Positions 25,230 through 38,900 of a stretch of DNA of 64,000 nucleotides are shown here, piece after piece. Under the pieces are notes generated by a model. The model saw only the letters and a list, made by a program, of their open reading frames with translations. It was not told the DNA's origin and ran no database searches. The first letter of the stretch is position 1. Every line of letters starts with the position of its first letter. The translations under genes and the position numbers were made by a program. Origin of the DNA: Trichuris trichiura. Its lineage: Eukaryota; Nematoda; Enoplea; Trichinellida; Trichuridae. The stretch lies in assembly GCA_037903355.1 (NCBI GenBank), contig JBAJFE010000026.1, forward strand, positions 6,200,001-6,264,000. The letters are read 5' to 3'.

Positions 25230-28200
25230 AACACCTTTTGATTTAAGATAAACAAAGGGAATGCCAAATGAGTGGAAAAGTAATAGAACAACCGAACTCA
25301 TCAGCGGAGAAGGCCATAGAGACGACGATAATAAAAAGGTCAAAGGATTTTAGCTTTTGTTCAAGGAAAAAACTGCAACTCACAAGGAGCAAATATTCTG
25401 TCGTAACTGATGTCTTTTAATAAACAGCTTAAATGTTGGTTGCTTCGTAAGGAGAAGTGGGTTTACGACCCGATAGCAGCGCTGTCCCAATAAACAGCGA
25501 AGAAGTGTAAGCTAGCAAGAGTATGGAAGCTTTCAGAAACTGCTTCCATTGTCAGAGGGATCAATGGCCTTTGCTCCCTTGCTGACTTCTGCTGTTAATA
25601 AAGGTAAAGCGTCCCAAATGACCATTACAGGTAATGACAAACTGTTTTTACAAGTAATCAGGACATGCTGCTACACTAGACACGTAAAAAAGTTGACGGG
25701 TTCAAGTTTCGCATGCAGAAGTACGGCAGTAGGGCAAACGGAATAGTAGAACAGAACTTGTCGATACCTTTCCTGCCTTGGCATGATTGAAGAGACCCTG
25801 CTTGGCCGAAGTAATGACTCTTCATGAAAACAAAGTGAGGGTCACTCCTTCTAATCAGACTGGATTATACGAAATGAAAACACTTGCTTGACCGTTAGCC
25901 ACGCTGTCGCATACTAAAATGAATGCTAGTTATTCTAGCCGCACCAAAATGTGCTTGTTGTGTGACAAATGCTGTCGTGCTACTTGCTTGTTTCTTCTTT
26001 CTTTACACCACTCTGTTTCATTTGTCGCGCTATAAGAAATTCATGATCTCTACGTGACAGCTGAGTCAATATATTCCACCTCCAAATGATTAGTCTTTTC
26101 TTCCTCAAACGTTAACAATTGCTTCCATTGATTACGAATGCTATGATCATCAGAGCATGCATAACCAGTGATGTCGTTGCTATGTTAACAGATAAGTGTC
26201 TACTCATTTGTTCGCGTACGTTGACAAGGAATTCGTTCTTTAATTAATAGACGCTGCCAACAATCAGCCGGTATTGCATCATTCAATATTCAAAGAAGAG
26301 AAAACTATTACCTTATTATGGTGGTCGTTCATGTCTTAAGGCGCCTACGTTACGTAAATGGATGAATTAGCACATTTGCCGGGAGGCAGTTTCTTTGCTG
26401 ACACTAACCGCCTATATGAAGAAATAAGGATGGATATGTAAGCAACCGCGCGAAAGGCAAATGACGCTAATTCCCATCGGTATCAAGGGTCAGCCATTGG
26501 ATGAAAGAACGCGCATTATTTTTCATTCGAACTGCAAAACAGTTTTCTCCGTTGAGTTGTTTTGCGGTGGCCTTTGAAGTCGATGATGGCTATTAGCTTA
26601 ACTGATATTCATGGATGAATGACCTTATTATTCGCAGCTCTTTCAGTTTGCTAACAGTACTGAATCTTCCACTGAACGAAGGTCAAGCAGTTTCATTGCT
26701 CATCTGTTCCGTTCACCATTCGCGTTTGTTAATTTACAAGGACGTTAAGTTTCTTTCGCAATCTATGTTCATGAAGCTATAATGGTAAGTGAAAAGCTTC
26801 TTATCTGAAAAACCACATTTTGCAGAGCTTTTAAAACCGTCCTTTATCGCTGCAAAGGCTTGCTAACTCTTTCAGCGAATTCGTCAGTGTACGGATTCGA
26901 CCATGCCGCGGTATTTATTATACAAAACCTCGAGCCGTAAGGGCAGACAGCCGAGCAAGTCTAACTTTAAAAACTCCCTTATAAAGCTCTCTGCGGGCAT
27001 AAAAGAGCACTTTATCTGTCATCATCACTTTTAAAAACAAAGTGAAGGAATAAAAAAAATCTAACAGGAAACTGCATTCCTACTGCCGGCAGCGCTTAAA
27101 TTTCAACTTACAGCAAGGAATTGAAAAGTGGCCGATTCAAATTTCTTGAACTGTCTATGGCTAAGAGAGTGCTTTAAAATGAGGAGGAGTTTTAACAGCT
27201 TTACGAGTTTCAAGGAAGAAACGACACTAAACTGTTGCTGCTGCATGGCAAGCTAGTAAGCATTTCCAATTGCCTCTTTGTTTTTTCTTCCGTAATGGAC
27301 GGCTATTGTTTCAGTTGCTGTAAGGATGCAGCCTGCCATTTACAACATCTTTTATTGACGCTAGAGCAACGTTAACGACAGCGCTTTCGGGGTGATCCAT
27401 TTCTTGCAATTGGTGTCCCTTCCTCCAATGTCGAGACAACCATTCGCAAGCATATGCCTTCGCTCTGATGGACTTATACGATGTTATAAGCGAAAAATCG
27501 TATTGGTGGGTCAGAAGGAGCAGGTAGGGGATCTTAATGAGAGAGCAAAGACGACCTGAAATCTCTGTCTTTACTGTTGCTTTAACATCAATAAGGAATG
27601 TTAAAAACAACCAGTAGCTTCTGGACAGCAGTTCAGTCACTTCTAAACTAAAACATACGTAAAACTTCTAGCCGCTTTCTGCGTCCTTTGCCTGGCTAAG
27701 CTTATCGAGTGCTGCGCAAAAGATTTAGCTTTCCAAAAATCTAAGTAAAATAAAGTATCCTGTTTCATGGGTTTCGGGTCGGTTTTTACTATGGAGCAAA
27801 ACTTGATGCCTGCAGGCGCCTCTTCAGAAATATATGCTTTTACGAAGTAGTTGAATTCGAAATTGTTTTGCTCAAAAAACCGTGTGAACACTTCTTTGCG
27901 TCTGTGAAGAAAGGCTGCAATTGCTTTTAGTGTTTACTTCGAGGAACTCTTTATCCAAACAACACAGCTGCTTGAGAGTGAGACCACGCTTATAGGCTAA
28001 GTGCTCCGGGGAATTATGCTCGGTATCAAAGGTGCCCCAGTTCTGAGCTCCGTTTGAGTTTATCAATGTTTTATCTCGATTTCTTCAGTGCGTGCATTAG
28101 CAGGATAACCTGTAACGAACTGACAAACGTAACGAAAGCTAGTTAGGGTGCTTCACTGCTCAAACTTAGATGCAGTTAAGCGTTTCAATCCTTGAGAACG

Positions 28201-28555
28201 AAGCACAGACGCCAAACGTGTAGTGGAACTGCGTATACTATTGGTTGTATTTACCTTTGGAATCTTAGAAGTTGCAGAAGTTATTGTTGGATCTGCTAGT
28301 AGGAAAGTGATCTCTTGTAAATCACAGACAACAGACGAGTATGGAAATTGTGGAATGTCCTTAGCTTATTTTACCATCAGGCAGAAAGTATCTCGTCTCT
28401 TTAGGAAGCTGTAAAAGACAGCAGGAAAGGATGGTAACGAAAGTTTTCCGCAAGCGAAATGTGCGATAGTCGTGGATGGCTTTATCGGTTCTTGAGGCAA
28501 AGACACCTTCGTAAGTTGAAACTTACAGGAGAGAACGCTGTGAAACATAGAGGAA

Positions 28556-29010
28556 CCGATTCAAAAGTCGTGGAAGAACTAAAGTAATTAATGAAAGTGG
28601 GCATTTTTATAGGAAAACGTTGAACTGGAACGAAACCAAGCTTTATTGGAAGAAATTGTTAAGTAAGGCATCTCAGCAGAAGAAAAGCATCAAAGGACGT
28701 GCTGACGCTAACGCCTGCTACTCCTGTTACTAGGGATGCTCTGCTTAAACAGATATCTAGATGACTTTGGATGACAGAGCACTGGTTTAATTCAAACCAG
28801 GCAGAGATGAGAAAGTTGAAGTGGTTTCAGCAACCCAAGAAGAAGTAAGCGCAACAGAACAAGAGCTTTTACAGTTGCAAAACAAAAGACTAGCAATTGA
28901 AACTGCGTAGGAGAGCAAACTGTTCAAAAGTGAAGCCCGCCGAACGCAGAATGAAGCATCTACGAAAGATACTTCCTATGACTAGCAGTGCAGCGCTACA
29001 TTAAAACACC
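28556..29010 (+). pseudogene. FLYWCH zinc-finger gene relic
   Basis: One reading frame carries a FLYWCH-like domain at about 28560-28725: KSRGRTKVINESGHFY, then LYWK, then KGRADAN, the order seen in FLYWCH zinc fingers. The same frame goes on through a Gln/Glu/Leu-rich segment (about 28800-28990, TEQELLQLQNKRLAIE) that should form a coiled coil. Several in-frame stops (TAG, TAA) interrupt it, but the frame never shifts. The zinc-binding Cys and His positions are partly lost. I infer an inactivated copy of a FLYWCH gene or of a transposon carrying one. Confidence 0.5.
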
Positions 29011-29638
29011 TGCTTAAAAAGTAACCATCTTCAAAATTTACTTTCTTCAGTTTTTCCACGACATTCCGGGGCAGTGCAGACATCTGTCGAAACGTTCACT
29101 GCGGTACGTTTTTAACTTACATAGCTGTAGGCGTCCCAAAAATCGATGATTTTGCGTATGCTGAAGACTGGGTGCGAATATCTCTGAAAGCTCCGCTCAT
29201 CGCGGGCGCATTTACACATGACTCAAGAATGCTGCAAATAGTACTTAAGTGAATGTATGCAGTACTATCCCATAAAGCTATTGATGGAATCAAAGTACGT
29301 TTTAAAAGAAGTCATCGTATAGCACAGTACTGCCTTTAAAAAAGAAAAATTAAATGATTCAAAATAAAACTTCAGTTAAAGGAGTGTCGCTTTTGTACCA
29401 CTGCGAAGTGGAGACATCATGACAGAGTTACTCCTGTATCTGTATTTACACCAAGCAATTTTTCAAAATTAGTTCTCGTGTATGGAATGATCTGAAAACT
29501 ATCGAAATGGAGAGAAATTTTGCAGATACGGAACACCATTAGAAGTGAATGTTGCTGCGCGCGTGGTTTCCTGCGCAAGTTCGAGTGCAAACAGGGTTTC
29601 TCCTAATTAACATGTGCGACCTACTTAACTAAGTCGCG
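29011..29638 (+). other. continuation of the FLYWCH-relic frame, no gene
   Basis: The frame of the FLYWCH relic stays open from about 29014 to 29248 and reopens to about 29335, without recognisable domains. It may be the tail of the same dead gene. The stretch just before 29639 ends with CTTAACTAAG, which could act as a splice or trans-splice acceptor for the next gene. Confidence 0.3.
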
Positions 29639-30300
29639 ATGGTTTTCTTGTCGCGAATAGAAACGATGGAAACTGGTATAGAAAGCTGGTCTGAAATTTT
29701 CTCGCTTTTTCCACGTCTTTTAGCTGCAGCTTTCGTTTCTTATCTATACGACTGCTACTGGTTGAACCCTGACCAGCTGCTTGGATATCTCTGGGTACTA
29801 AACAAACGAGGCGTTAGCCTGAATGATATCTGGAATACATTCCACAATTACACGGTTCCCGCAGCCCTATTAGTGAATGTTTTTTCTGCCATTACTATTT
29901 GGAAAGTGGGAAGATACTTGTAAGTTTGTGAAACTTCCAAAAATGATAATCCCAACACGTCCTATTTTTACTTGTAGTAATGACATACGCCCGTCCTGCG
30001 CACGTGACATTTTATGCATATCATTCTGGCTCTCTGTCCTTTATTACGTACTGGACCTGACAATATTAGTCGCTCAGAACATCCACTGGCAGCCTCACTT
30101 GCATGACCACATAAGCGTATTTTTTAAGCTATTTTCGATAATGACCATTTTGTATGTTAAGCCAGGTGAGCTTTTCGTACCTTCAACGTGCAGCGTCATC
30201 GCAGCACAATGAACGCATACTGAAAACCTGTTTGTGTACGTTCAATCTGCTATCAGAAACAAATAATTTTGAAGGCACAATTTGTTTAACCCTTTTGTAA
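29639..30300 (+). CDS. four-helix membrane protein, AGTRAP-like
   Basis: Three exons, 29639-29919, 29978-30165 and 30257-30300, join in frame. The first intron is 58 bp (CTT|GTAAGT to TACTTGTAG) and the second is 91 bp (CCAG|GTGAGC to GCTATCAG). The product is about 170 residues and begins at an ATG preceded in frame by TAA. Four hydrophobic helices lie near residues 21-38, 71-90, 105-125 and 141-154. The order of the last three, with the polar loop between helices two and three and the ILYVKP end of the fourth, resembles the AT1-receptor-associated protein (AGTRAP) family of about 160 residues, which sits in endomembranes. The resemblance is to topology and a few positions only. The first intron is convincing and the last exon much less so. 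It could be another small multipass protein. Confidence 0.45.
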
Positions 30301-32299
30301 GAAAGTGATACGTTGAAATGCTACTCTTTTATTTTAGCGTGCGTTGAAAAGCTTATTTTCTCCTGTCATGGAGCTCACCTGGTAGTATTGCATAATCAGA
30401 TTTTGTTATTACGCCGCTTCTCTGCTCGAGAAGTCAATTAAAACTTGAACTGTCATTTAACAATGTTTTATGTTCAACGTTAGTATGAAGCGTGTGACAA
30501 AAGAATTTGTAATCATCATACTCCGTCATCAGTATCACGATTAATGGACCTCATAGAAGGCATGGCAAAATGCTAGATCTAATGCTATTACACTAATTAG
30601 TGTGCCTTCTTTAATTGATTCGCTGAAGACAGGACAAGAAGGATCCCTTAAAGCCCCACTGTTTTATTTTATCACAATGGTATCTTAAATTGAAGCAGTT
30701 TCGCAGTAATATCAGACATGAAAAAGTATTATTCAGAATAGCAATTCACAATTTGTGCTCTGTTCATTGTCCAACAAAATAAACGAACAATAAGCAAAGT
30801 TCCTTTTTTTCATTGTCACCTTCGCACTTTTAATCCTTTGTTATTTTAATTATCTAAAGGGATTCTTTCATACGTGAATGAAGGTTCCTCTAATCAAACA
30901 GATTCGCACTGTGGTACTCATTGTTGGCAGAAATGCATTTACAGAACAAGGTAACTTCATGACACTACTTACATATCTGCGTCCTGTTTGCTCTCACTAA
31001 GAAGTAAGAAATGTTTCCCTGCAAAAGTGACCGGTTACGCAGAAGCAACCAATGAAAGTGATGCAGGGTGCGCAGAATTGCTTAAACTTAATAGCTGTGA
31101 CAAACGTTTTGCGCTTCTCAACGCTCGCGACATGAGAAAGCTGTTAAGAATCATATTCTTCTGTTTAAGCAGCGTAACCAGCAAACTTGCATGGAAACTT
31201 CAAGGTTGATCAGACGCTTACGAGAAAATGGATGCTTATAAAAGTGAAACCCAGAAGAAATAATCACAGAAGTTAGTCAGCCAAACCGATTAAATGGGAC
31301 AGCGTTACCAGCCACGATGTCATTGACCTTTCCAAGGCAGTTCCTCTGAATTGTTACTACCCACAAAGCGGCAGCAATACTGGCATTTAAACTTCTAAGA
31401 AGTCTGATACGACAATGACAGGAGTTGTTCTACATACCTGTTCCCGTCAGTAGTCTCATAGAGCAGAACTAAACTTTTCCAAAGCTCCTACGAATAATAG
31501 CTATCTAAAAAAAGAAATAATTTTTGCTGGCACGACTTCTTCATTTGAGTTTCGAGCGGTAGCTTAATTTGTTGGGTTTTTGGTACCGTCGCCTTCCCCT
31601 CGTTTCAGACATTAGCTAACTACCCTTTTCTCATTTGCATTTATTAGGCTTTCAGCTCCAAACCAGTAGATGTACGTGAATATTGCAAGAAAGGGGATGA
31701 TACGATCTTCCTGTTTTCCAGTACGTTCCAGAACCTATGTCCAACCAACAGATAAATTCGTTGGCCATACAAACGTTAATATTCAAAGTCAACGTTCCTA
31801 CTCTCAGGGATAAGAGTTACGTCGACAAAACTGTACAAACATTGGAATATAGAACAAAATGTTCCATAAGGCAATATCTTAAATTTCAGAGCTTACAGCA
31901 AAGCTATGCATCCTTAAGAATTACTGTGAGAAATAGCGATAAAGTCGAGCTTCCTTCTGGCACAAAGCCAAGCGTCATTTATGCAAATTTAGCAGGTCAG
32001 GTCGTAGCCCATTTTACATAAGTGAAATAAGTAATACTTTGTTTCAGAGGCCTATAGACGTATGGCAACTCTGAACTGTTGCAAGAGAACAAAATAGGAG
32101 CGATTAAAAGGCTGAGAGAAATTACAAATGACGTATCTGAAGAAGGCAATGAATGGAACCACCAAAGCATCTGCGCTCGTCGATGTTCTTTCCATGAGCA
32201 CTGAAAATAAAGCTTTACAAGCTACCGTTTTCGCCTTTACGAGGTCAGGTATGTTCTATTTATTACCATTGGTCGTTGTACTTTTCTGCTCTCGCTAAA
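30301..32299. other. intergenic, no supported gene
   Basis: Nothing recognised. The 94-codon plus frame at 31737-32021 is open and moderately polar, but has no family resemblance and no splice partner that I could find. Confidence 0.5.
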
Positions 32300-32416
32300 C
32301 AGTGTTTATCAAGGTCAGGGTCACCAGGGCCCTCTGTGAAAGTTTCTGAACGTTTAGCCTCCCTGGATTTTAAAAAGGCCCCTGGTGGGGGACATGCCCC
32401 ACCATGAGAATCACTG
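32300..32416. mobile_element. hAT-type MITE
   Basis: A GC-richer island of 117 bp begins CAGTGTTTATCAAGGT and ends with the inverse of CAGTGATTCTCATGGT. These terminal inverted repeats agree at about 13 of 16 positions and resemble the CAGTGGTTCTCAA-type ends of many hAT miniature elements. The interior is G/C-run rich (GGGCCCT, GGCCCC, GGGGGAC), also typical of that class. An 8-bp target duplication is not clear, so the copy is probably old. Confidence 0.5.
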
Positions 32417-33728
32417 GTTTAAAAGATCAGTAGTCAAACCAAGCAGGCAACGACTCATTCACGTGTTCAGTCGGCTTTTGTACAGCAACTACAGACTTAA
32501 AAATCAGTTGGTGGTAACGATATAATGAAAAGGAAAAGTGTTTCATAATTTTTTACAAAAGAATTGGGCGTGAGTTGTTTTTTGCGACATGGTTATGAAG
32601 CGCTACACGCCCATAAGAAAAATGCATGTTTTCTGCGTAAAGAAAGAGGAGTACCAATTCAGTACTACGTAACCAGCAATCAAAAAAATAGAACTCTTAA
32701 GAATGAGTACACTGTTAATAGAATATAAGCTGCTTCCACTGGATTTCTTCTTTCTTACGGCGTTGATCCGTTTCGAAAGGCGAATTTTGCAAGAAGGAAG
32801 AACCCAGTGAAAGATTTCGAGCCTGTTAAGAGAAACTGTGTCCCAATATAAGATGCTTTGTTGAAGAAAAGAGATGTTCAGATTTTAACTTACGGTGAAC
32901 TCTTCAAAGTGTAGGAGAACCAAAGTAGAAGTTGGATTTTCTTCTAGGCCAAACTTTTGGGACAAACCTTGCACCGTTTTCAGCGGAACGAGCCTTGAGA
33001 CTAGAGTCACAAGAAAAGATACAAAAACGTGAGAGATATAAAGGCAAAACGGTTTAAGTTGTCTTTGTTAAAATTACGCGACTCATTTTCTGTCTTCGTT
33101 GCACTGCAGTATTTAAGTTCATCTTACTGCCTGTCTTCTGCCTTTGCAGTTCTTCGCTCATTTCTACGTTTTGCATTTTGCTTTTCCTTTTACCCAGGTG
33201 ACTGACTGCTTCACCTTGCAAACGGTAACGCGTAAGACAGGATAAAATGACCGCGTGTTCTCGAAATTAATCAACTAGTTTCCTGTTTCCCCAAAGCAGT
33301 GAGATACACAAGCCACGCTTAATTTCGTACACAGTTTTCGTGTTGTCATTTTTAAAAAATAAATTTTTAGTTAGCAAACTTTTGAAGTAGTAGACGTATA
33401 AGTTTAAATTGCTACCAGTTGCCTGATCTTCAAGGTGAAGCAGTCAACCACAGAGTCAGGAAGCGACAATTGGATCTTTTGGATTTATGAAACGTTGCCT
33501 TAAATCGTGGGCGCTAATGGAATACACCTGTGTTGGCTCAAAAAATTACTCTTCAGAAATCTTTAAACACGAAAGTCACTATAAAATCAAAATATTTAAA
33601 GCTTTCTTTATTAAACAAAACGGTGCTATCACTCAGTCAAAGGGTTAGAAGCGACTAATGTGTCGACGTTAGCCGAGTGGCGGTGAAAATCCCGAAAGCT
33701 AATATCGCTATTGTCAGAATCCAGAATA
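32417..33728. other. intergenic, no supported gene
   Basis: No exon, RNA gene or repeat recognised. Confidence 0.5.
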
Positions 33729-34222
33729 GGTAGAAAATGTGCTGTAAAGTTTGGCCTTGTGGCAGTTGTCTGTTGTCATCTTCTAGTCAAGGAATGCATG
33801 TGAGTGGAGGCGTTATTACATAGGTCCTGTTTTTTAAAACACTAACTTCGAACAAAACCGATATACTTTGGAAACATGTGTTTTCAACAGCGGGTCTTCG
33901 TAATGATGGAGACGGTCGAAAAACGGTTTATCCCCCGTTGAACGTAACAAGAAACACGTCACGAATCAAAGCTTTTGGAAACCGCCTGTTTCTGTAGTCA
34001 GCGTTACAAAGCCAGGCCTGTACCTTATATTGCTGACGACGAAAACAGACAATTTCTGAAAGCTTCGATTCGGGACGTTTTTCTTGTTACGTTCAATGGA
34101 AAATAAACTGTTTTTTTAACTATCTCCAAAACCGATATAACAACGCGTATACTTTGATACACTCCTCACCTAGAGGGTGCAAATGTAGTACTGCCACAAG
34201 GCTACAATTTACAGTACAGTAA
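33729..34222. mobile_element. long inverted-repeat element with hammerhead-like core
   Basis: A 494-bp element folds back on itself. The outer arms (about 33729-33840 and 34105-34222) match the arms of the element at 41941-42165, including the CCTTGTGGCAGT block. The inner arms (about 33900-33998 and 34033-34130) pair GAACGTAACAAGAAA, CGAATC and AAGCTTT blocks with their inverses. A TA dinucleotide precedes the left end. In the plus orientation the right inner arm starts with CTGACGA, one C, a GAAA/TTTC hairpin and GAAAGC (34033-34063). The left arm carries a decayed inverse copy. No coding capacity. I infer a non-autonomous element, perhaps one inserted into another. Confidence 0.6.
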
Positions 34223-35943
34223 AGAGAGAGAAACTTCATATGAAAAAAGTCCCGCTACAAAACAAGTGATCACCAACATAAAATAAATGAATGTACTTTT
34301 ATTTTTCTTTCTTCGGCCACGCAGGGTCTTCACTAGCATTGCTTATTTTGCTCTTTGTCCAAATATAAGAGAGCAGCATTGTAAGAGCTTTAACAAACTG
34401 GACCTTACGCTGCTCATTTCTAGCAGTAACTTTTCCTCCACTTCTCACTTGCTAATAAACTATTGAGCTATCTACGTTTTTCCCTAATCGCGAAGTAACG
34501 GAAGCAAATTACAGCTGCTTGAAAAAGACAAAATAACTAAAGTTCAAATGCAATATTACATTAGCATAGTAAGCCTGATGGAGGCTTCCCTGCTAAGGTG
34601 GATGTACGTTCGCTTTAAAGGCATTTCATTTTAAAAAAATCAAGTACCATACTGAACTGCTCTTGCTTTGCGACAACATTTCTCGAAGTCCTACTGAGAT
34701 GTCAGACTCACGGGAATAGATTTCGATTCTGGTAAAGAATTTCGGTTAGGCATATAACACACTTTCGTGCTGCCTTCCTTTAGGAGACAGCAAAGTTACA
34801 GTGTCGTGCAGAAAACAATCTCACAGAAGGGCTTAAACCACATCAGCCGTAAAAACAGACATGAGACTTTCGTCAAAGTAAAATTTATACACAATAAAGG
34901 GTCAAAGCCTATTTCAGCGAACGATTTTATGCATGAGGAATGATGGTAATAATCATAGCACTAGGCTGCTAACGAATTTATAACAATGCATTATGCATAT
35001 TACCTGTTCCATGTGACGAAAGCATGTTATCATTCTGGCAGTCGTCAACGACTCGTTAACCGTAGGACAAAATAATTCGACGAGCGGATGAATCAGCTGA
35101 CAAAAATTGAAATAGATTTCTTTAGTTTCAAAACAAACGAACAATTGCTAAACCTTAATTTTGTCTTTGTGAGCATATCCACGCGCCTCAGAAGCCGAAT
35201 ACGAAGGAAACTTCCCGCTCGTCTTGTAAATGTACTTTTGAATTTCATTTTCGTGGCCGCCGCTCTCATAACCCATTACTCACGAATTCGAGCTGTGGTA
35301 GTATAGCAACACAGCATTGCAATTACGAAGAACAGACAGAGCACGTTGTTTCAAAAGATTTCATCACGTCATCATGAAATCCATTGGAAACATACTAGGG
35401 GAACTCACGAATTCCGAGAATGTCGTCGTTTTTTTCACAACGGTATATTGTAATACTAGATGCCAAATCAGCACTTTCAAGTCGGAACATAATGACTAAA
35501 AACAGCAGTTCGGTCTTCTGCTTTGTACTCTTTTGAATTTTAAATTAGCTGATTGCCTACGTTGCTGGCTTCAGCCGGAGTCGTTTCAATTGTCCTGGGG
35601 TGGTATATTTGGGCAAAAACCGATCACTCAGCTCAGCTAAGCAAAACTAGGCAATTATGATAATTTACTAGTCGCAGAAGGCTTTAAACATGAATACGAA
35701 AAAACCTGCAGAAATAGGCTGATTAAGACCGGTGTGTCGCCAAGTCATTAGTTAGAAAGCGATCCGAGTACGGACTGGTACTAAGCTGTAATTGACATCA
35801 GTCCAATGACAAAGAATGCTGCAGCATGATAGACTTCCCCTAGCTGCTACCTCGACATGAACAAGCAAGGCAATACACTTAAATAGATGGAAAGATGAAA
35901 GGTTCAAACCGGTAGACATGAAAAGCGAACGACATTAAGGACT
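34223..35943. other. intergenic downstream of Jun, no supported gene
   Basis: This holds the presumed 3' untranslated and flanking DNA of the Jun gene, whose stop is at 35944. Frames at 35088-35306 and 35317-35499 are short and unassigned. Confidence 0.5.
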
Positions 35944-38900
35944 TTAACAGCCCAAGCCATCCTCTTTCGCCGCTTCGCTGCGAACTATTTCATCATTGAA
36001 AACACACCCATTCATCCTGTGCTTTTGCATCGTTTCTCGTAAACGAGTAACATCCACGCGGAGCAAGTCAATCCGTTGCACCATGGTCTTATTTTGCGCG
36101 CTTATTTCGTAAACACGGGTCTCCAGTTCGTTGATCTTTTCTATTTTCCTGCGACGGCACTTGGTAGCCGCAATACGGTTGCGTGCACGTTTACGCTCCA
36201 ACTTGATTCGTTCCTGAAGATCGGGATCAATGGGCGATATGCCCGAAGCAAATGCAGTTGACGCCAACGAACTGCATGCAACATCGGCATTGCTTGGCAA
36301 AGCATCTGCACACGACAACGCTTCAATCGGCTTGGCGGAAGCGCGTTCACCCCTGATTTTTGGCAGAGATGTGGCAGAGCGGTTGGAACGTACATTTGGG
36401 CATGAGGAGACTGGCGCTGCTGAATGGACACTGACCGAAGCAACCGGTACTTGCTCCTGCTGGGGCACAAAACAGGAACCTGTCTGCTGACGCTGCTGCA
36501 CCGGGTTTCGCAAGATAACGTTGGGCGGTACGGAAACGGTACGAGGTGAACTGTGAAGAGTCACCGCGGAAACAGCCCCTGCGGGTACAAGAAAGTCACC
36601 GGAATTGGTAACACCGTCAACCGTCACTTGCATGGTACTCATCATATAATTGTTTTCAAACTCAAAGGTCATAGGGAAGTCCATTATTTCAGATTTCACT
36701 TGTCTTGGACTCGTCGAAGGCACCGTATTACTAACGTTTGTCTTGTTCTCAACGCTGCAAGCCGACTTCACTGAAGCACTTTTGAAATGACGGGATGATG
36801 GTTTCGCCAGCGGTCTGCGGCAATGCAGCTTTGCTCGTTGAAACTGGTGTGAAGCTCCTGTTGTGGACGCCGAAGAGAACGATGTAGTAGACTGTGGTGG
36901 CGTGTCATACGTTGAGCGCGGTGGGACACGTCCTGGTGATGTCGCTGTCACAAGGTACGCAGATGTGGAGGGCACAGGTGTGGAACCGTTGCTCTTCGTG
37001 CTAACACTGCCCGACGCACAAGCAGTTGGAGCGCTGTTATTGTCCGACGTAACCGGGGAGCGAGCAGTGGTTGCAAGTGCCAAAAACTGCTCTTGAAAGG
37101 CTCCTAGCACTAAAGAATTTGGATTTTACAACGTATCGCAATAAGAATAGGCCTACGCTTCGACGCTACATAGACACACGAGCAAAGCGACAGCCATTGG
37201 GCCACACTTTTCTCTTTCCGACACGCGTCCGGTGCCCCTAGCGTTACTATTAATATTTACACCCAGCACCTGCCTGCAGCTAGCGATGGCTATCCGATAA
37301 ACACAACAGTGCTGTGCAAACAAGCATGCGTCATTGGACGCGCGGGTTCAACAAAATGGACGTCGTTGAGTCACACACAAGCAATCGTACGTTAGCGTGC
37401 AAGGAAGTTTAAGGCCGGTTTCCCTTGCCTGATCATCAAACGGACTATAATGCTAATGTCCCATGCATCGTCGATCGCAGCGCGGAAACTGTCAGCAGAA
37501 TCCCATGCGCCTTCAGACATGAAATTGCCATTCAAAAGACGAAAGGCAGTTTTCAAAAGAACTGCAACATTCTGTGCGTCCTTTAAACGATTAGCGTAGT
37601 AATTCATACATAGTTTCCTCGCTTTGAATATGGCCACAGATAGACTGACGATAGCTGTGTGAACCTCCTATCTTCTCCTAGGGAATGGCATCAGAATTGA
37701 CATGACGATTTTGGGGAACGGAATGAAAGCTTACTAGGGACGTTGCGCGCAAAGCGCCTACAGAAATTATGTAGAGCAGCGTAAACTTGTTCAGGTCCTC
37801 TTGGGAAAACTCGAAACTTTATAAGGCGCCTTTCGTCAGTGTGCTTTGCATAGTTAACGCGCACAGCCATGTTCTAAGGAAAGCTGTCAATTCCTTTCAT
37901 CATTCTGAAAGCAGATTCCCAAGCGCCGGGAAATCTTTCAAACTTGAGCACTTGAAAACTAGTCGCTACAATTTGAGAACGGATGACGCTTACGGAAGGA
38001 AGAAAAAGCTATAATGCGCAATCAAGTGAATGAGCAGTCGAGCTAAGCCAACTTTCAAAACGAGTTCAGCACTGAACGCATGGACGTACGAAGTCTAAGT
38101 CGCAACTCCACTTGGAGTCTTACGAGTCTGTGCAGAGCGCGTTGAATTAGTGCATACGCTAAGCACGAACTGCAACGGTACGTTAGATTTGTTGAACATG
38201 AGGAGTCCGCGAACTCAAGAACCTCGGAAAACTGTAACTTTACTGCAGCAATGTCAAAAATTCAACATCTCACGGAAAAAATCTCAAGCCCCATCAAAAC
38301 CGGTCCTGCAGTAGATCTTAATGACTAAATAGTAATTGCTTTATTGGAGTAGGTATCCCACGCACGCCAGTAAGCATAACTGATGGTAAGGAGGAAAAAA
38401 GTGCTGAAATCAAATCAGCTGCAGCAACCGTCTTTAGCTCAATATGCTCACGAATGAATGATCAGGTACAAGAAAACCAAGACTACGAACAATTTATCAC
38501 ATGGAAAACTATTGGCATGCGGTAAAATATGTTATAGCTGCAACGAAACGATGGAAAGCAAAAGCCTACAAGGATTAGGCCGGTAAACATTGCAGCTTAT
38601 CAAACAGAGAAAGGTTATTCAAATTAGATCTTCAAGCTGAGCAAGCTGCTTACTTGGGATGGTTGTAAGTTATTAATACATCGACTTTCCAACAGCAAAG
38701 CTTAAAATAGCGACGGACGCAGCGTACGGACCGAGCGGCTGCTGCGCCATAAATTACTGTTAACTGATTCCAAACTTGGTAAATGGCCAGATTCGAACGG
38801 CAAACCACCGCGAGACCTGCGAAGCTTCAAACAACGAACACAGTTGCATGTGTCATAGTGTAATAATATTTAATTTTGAAGCATGAAACAGCAGGAAGTT

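Larger units (their letters stand above)
17853..28555. other. long intergenic stretch, few candidates
   Basis: About 10.7 kb with no confident gene. Contents worth noting: a small membrane-protein frame at 23898-23638 (-), a hammerhead-like motif at 22270-22294, a strong hairpin at 25141-25191, and a tandem repeat of ACGTACAGCGTT near 20627-20660. On the minus strand, 18904-18785 holds a coding-like short frame that could be transposon debris. Everything else looks like chance frames. Confidence 0.5.

Noticed and set aside
28935..29220. CTGAAGAC...GAAAGC at about 29160-29192 as another hammerhead-like motif
   Set aside because: The intervening bases do not form a stable stem.
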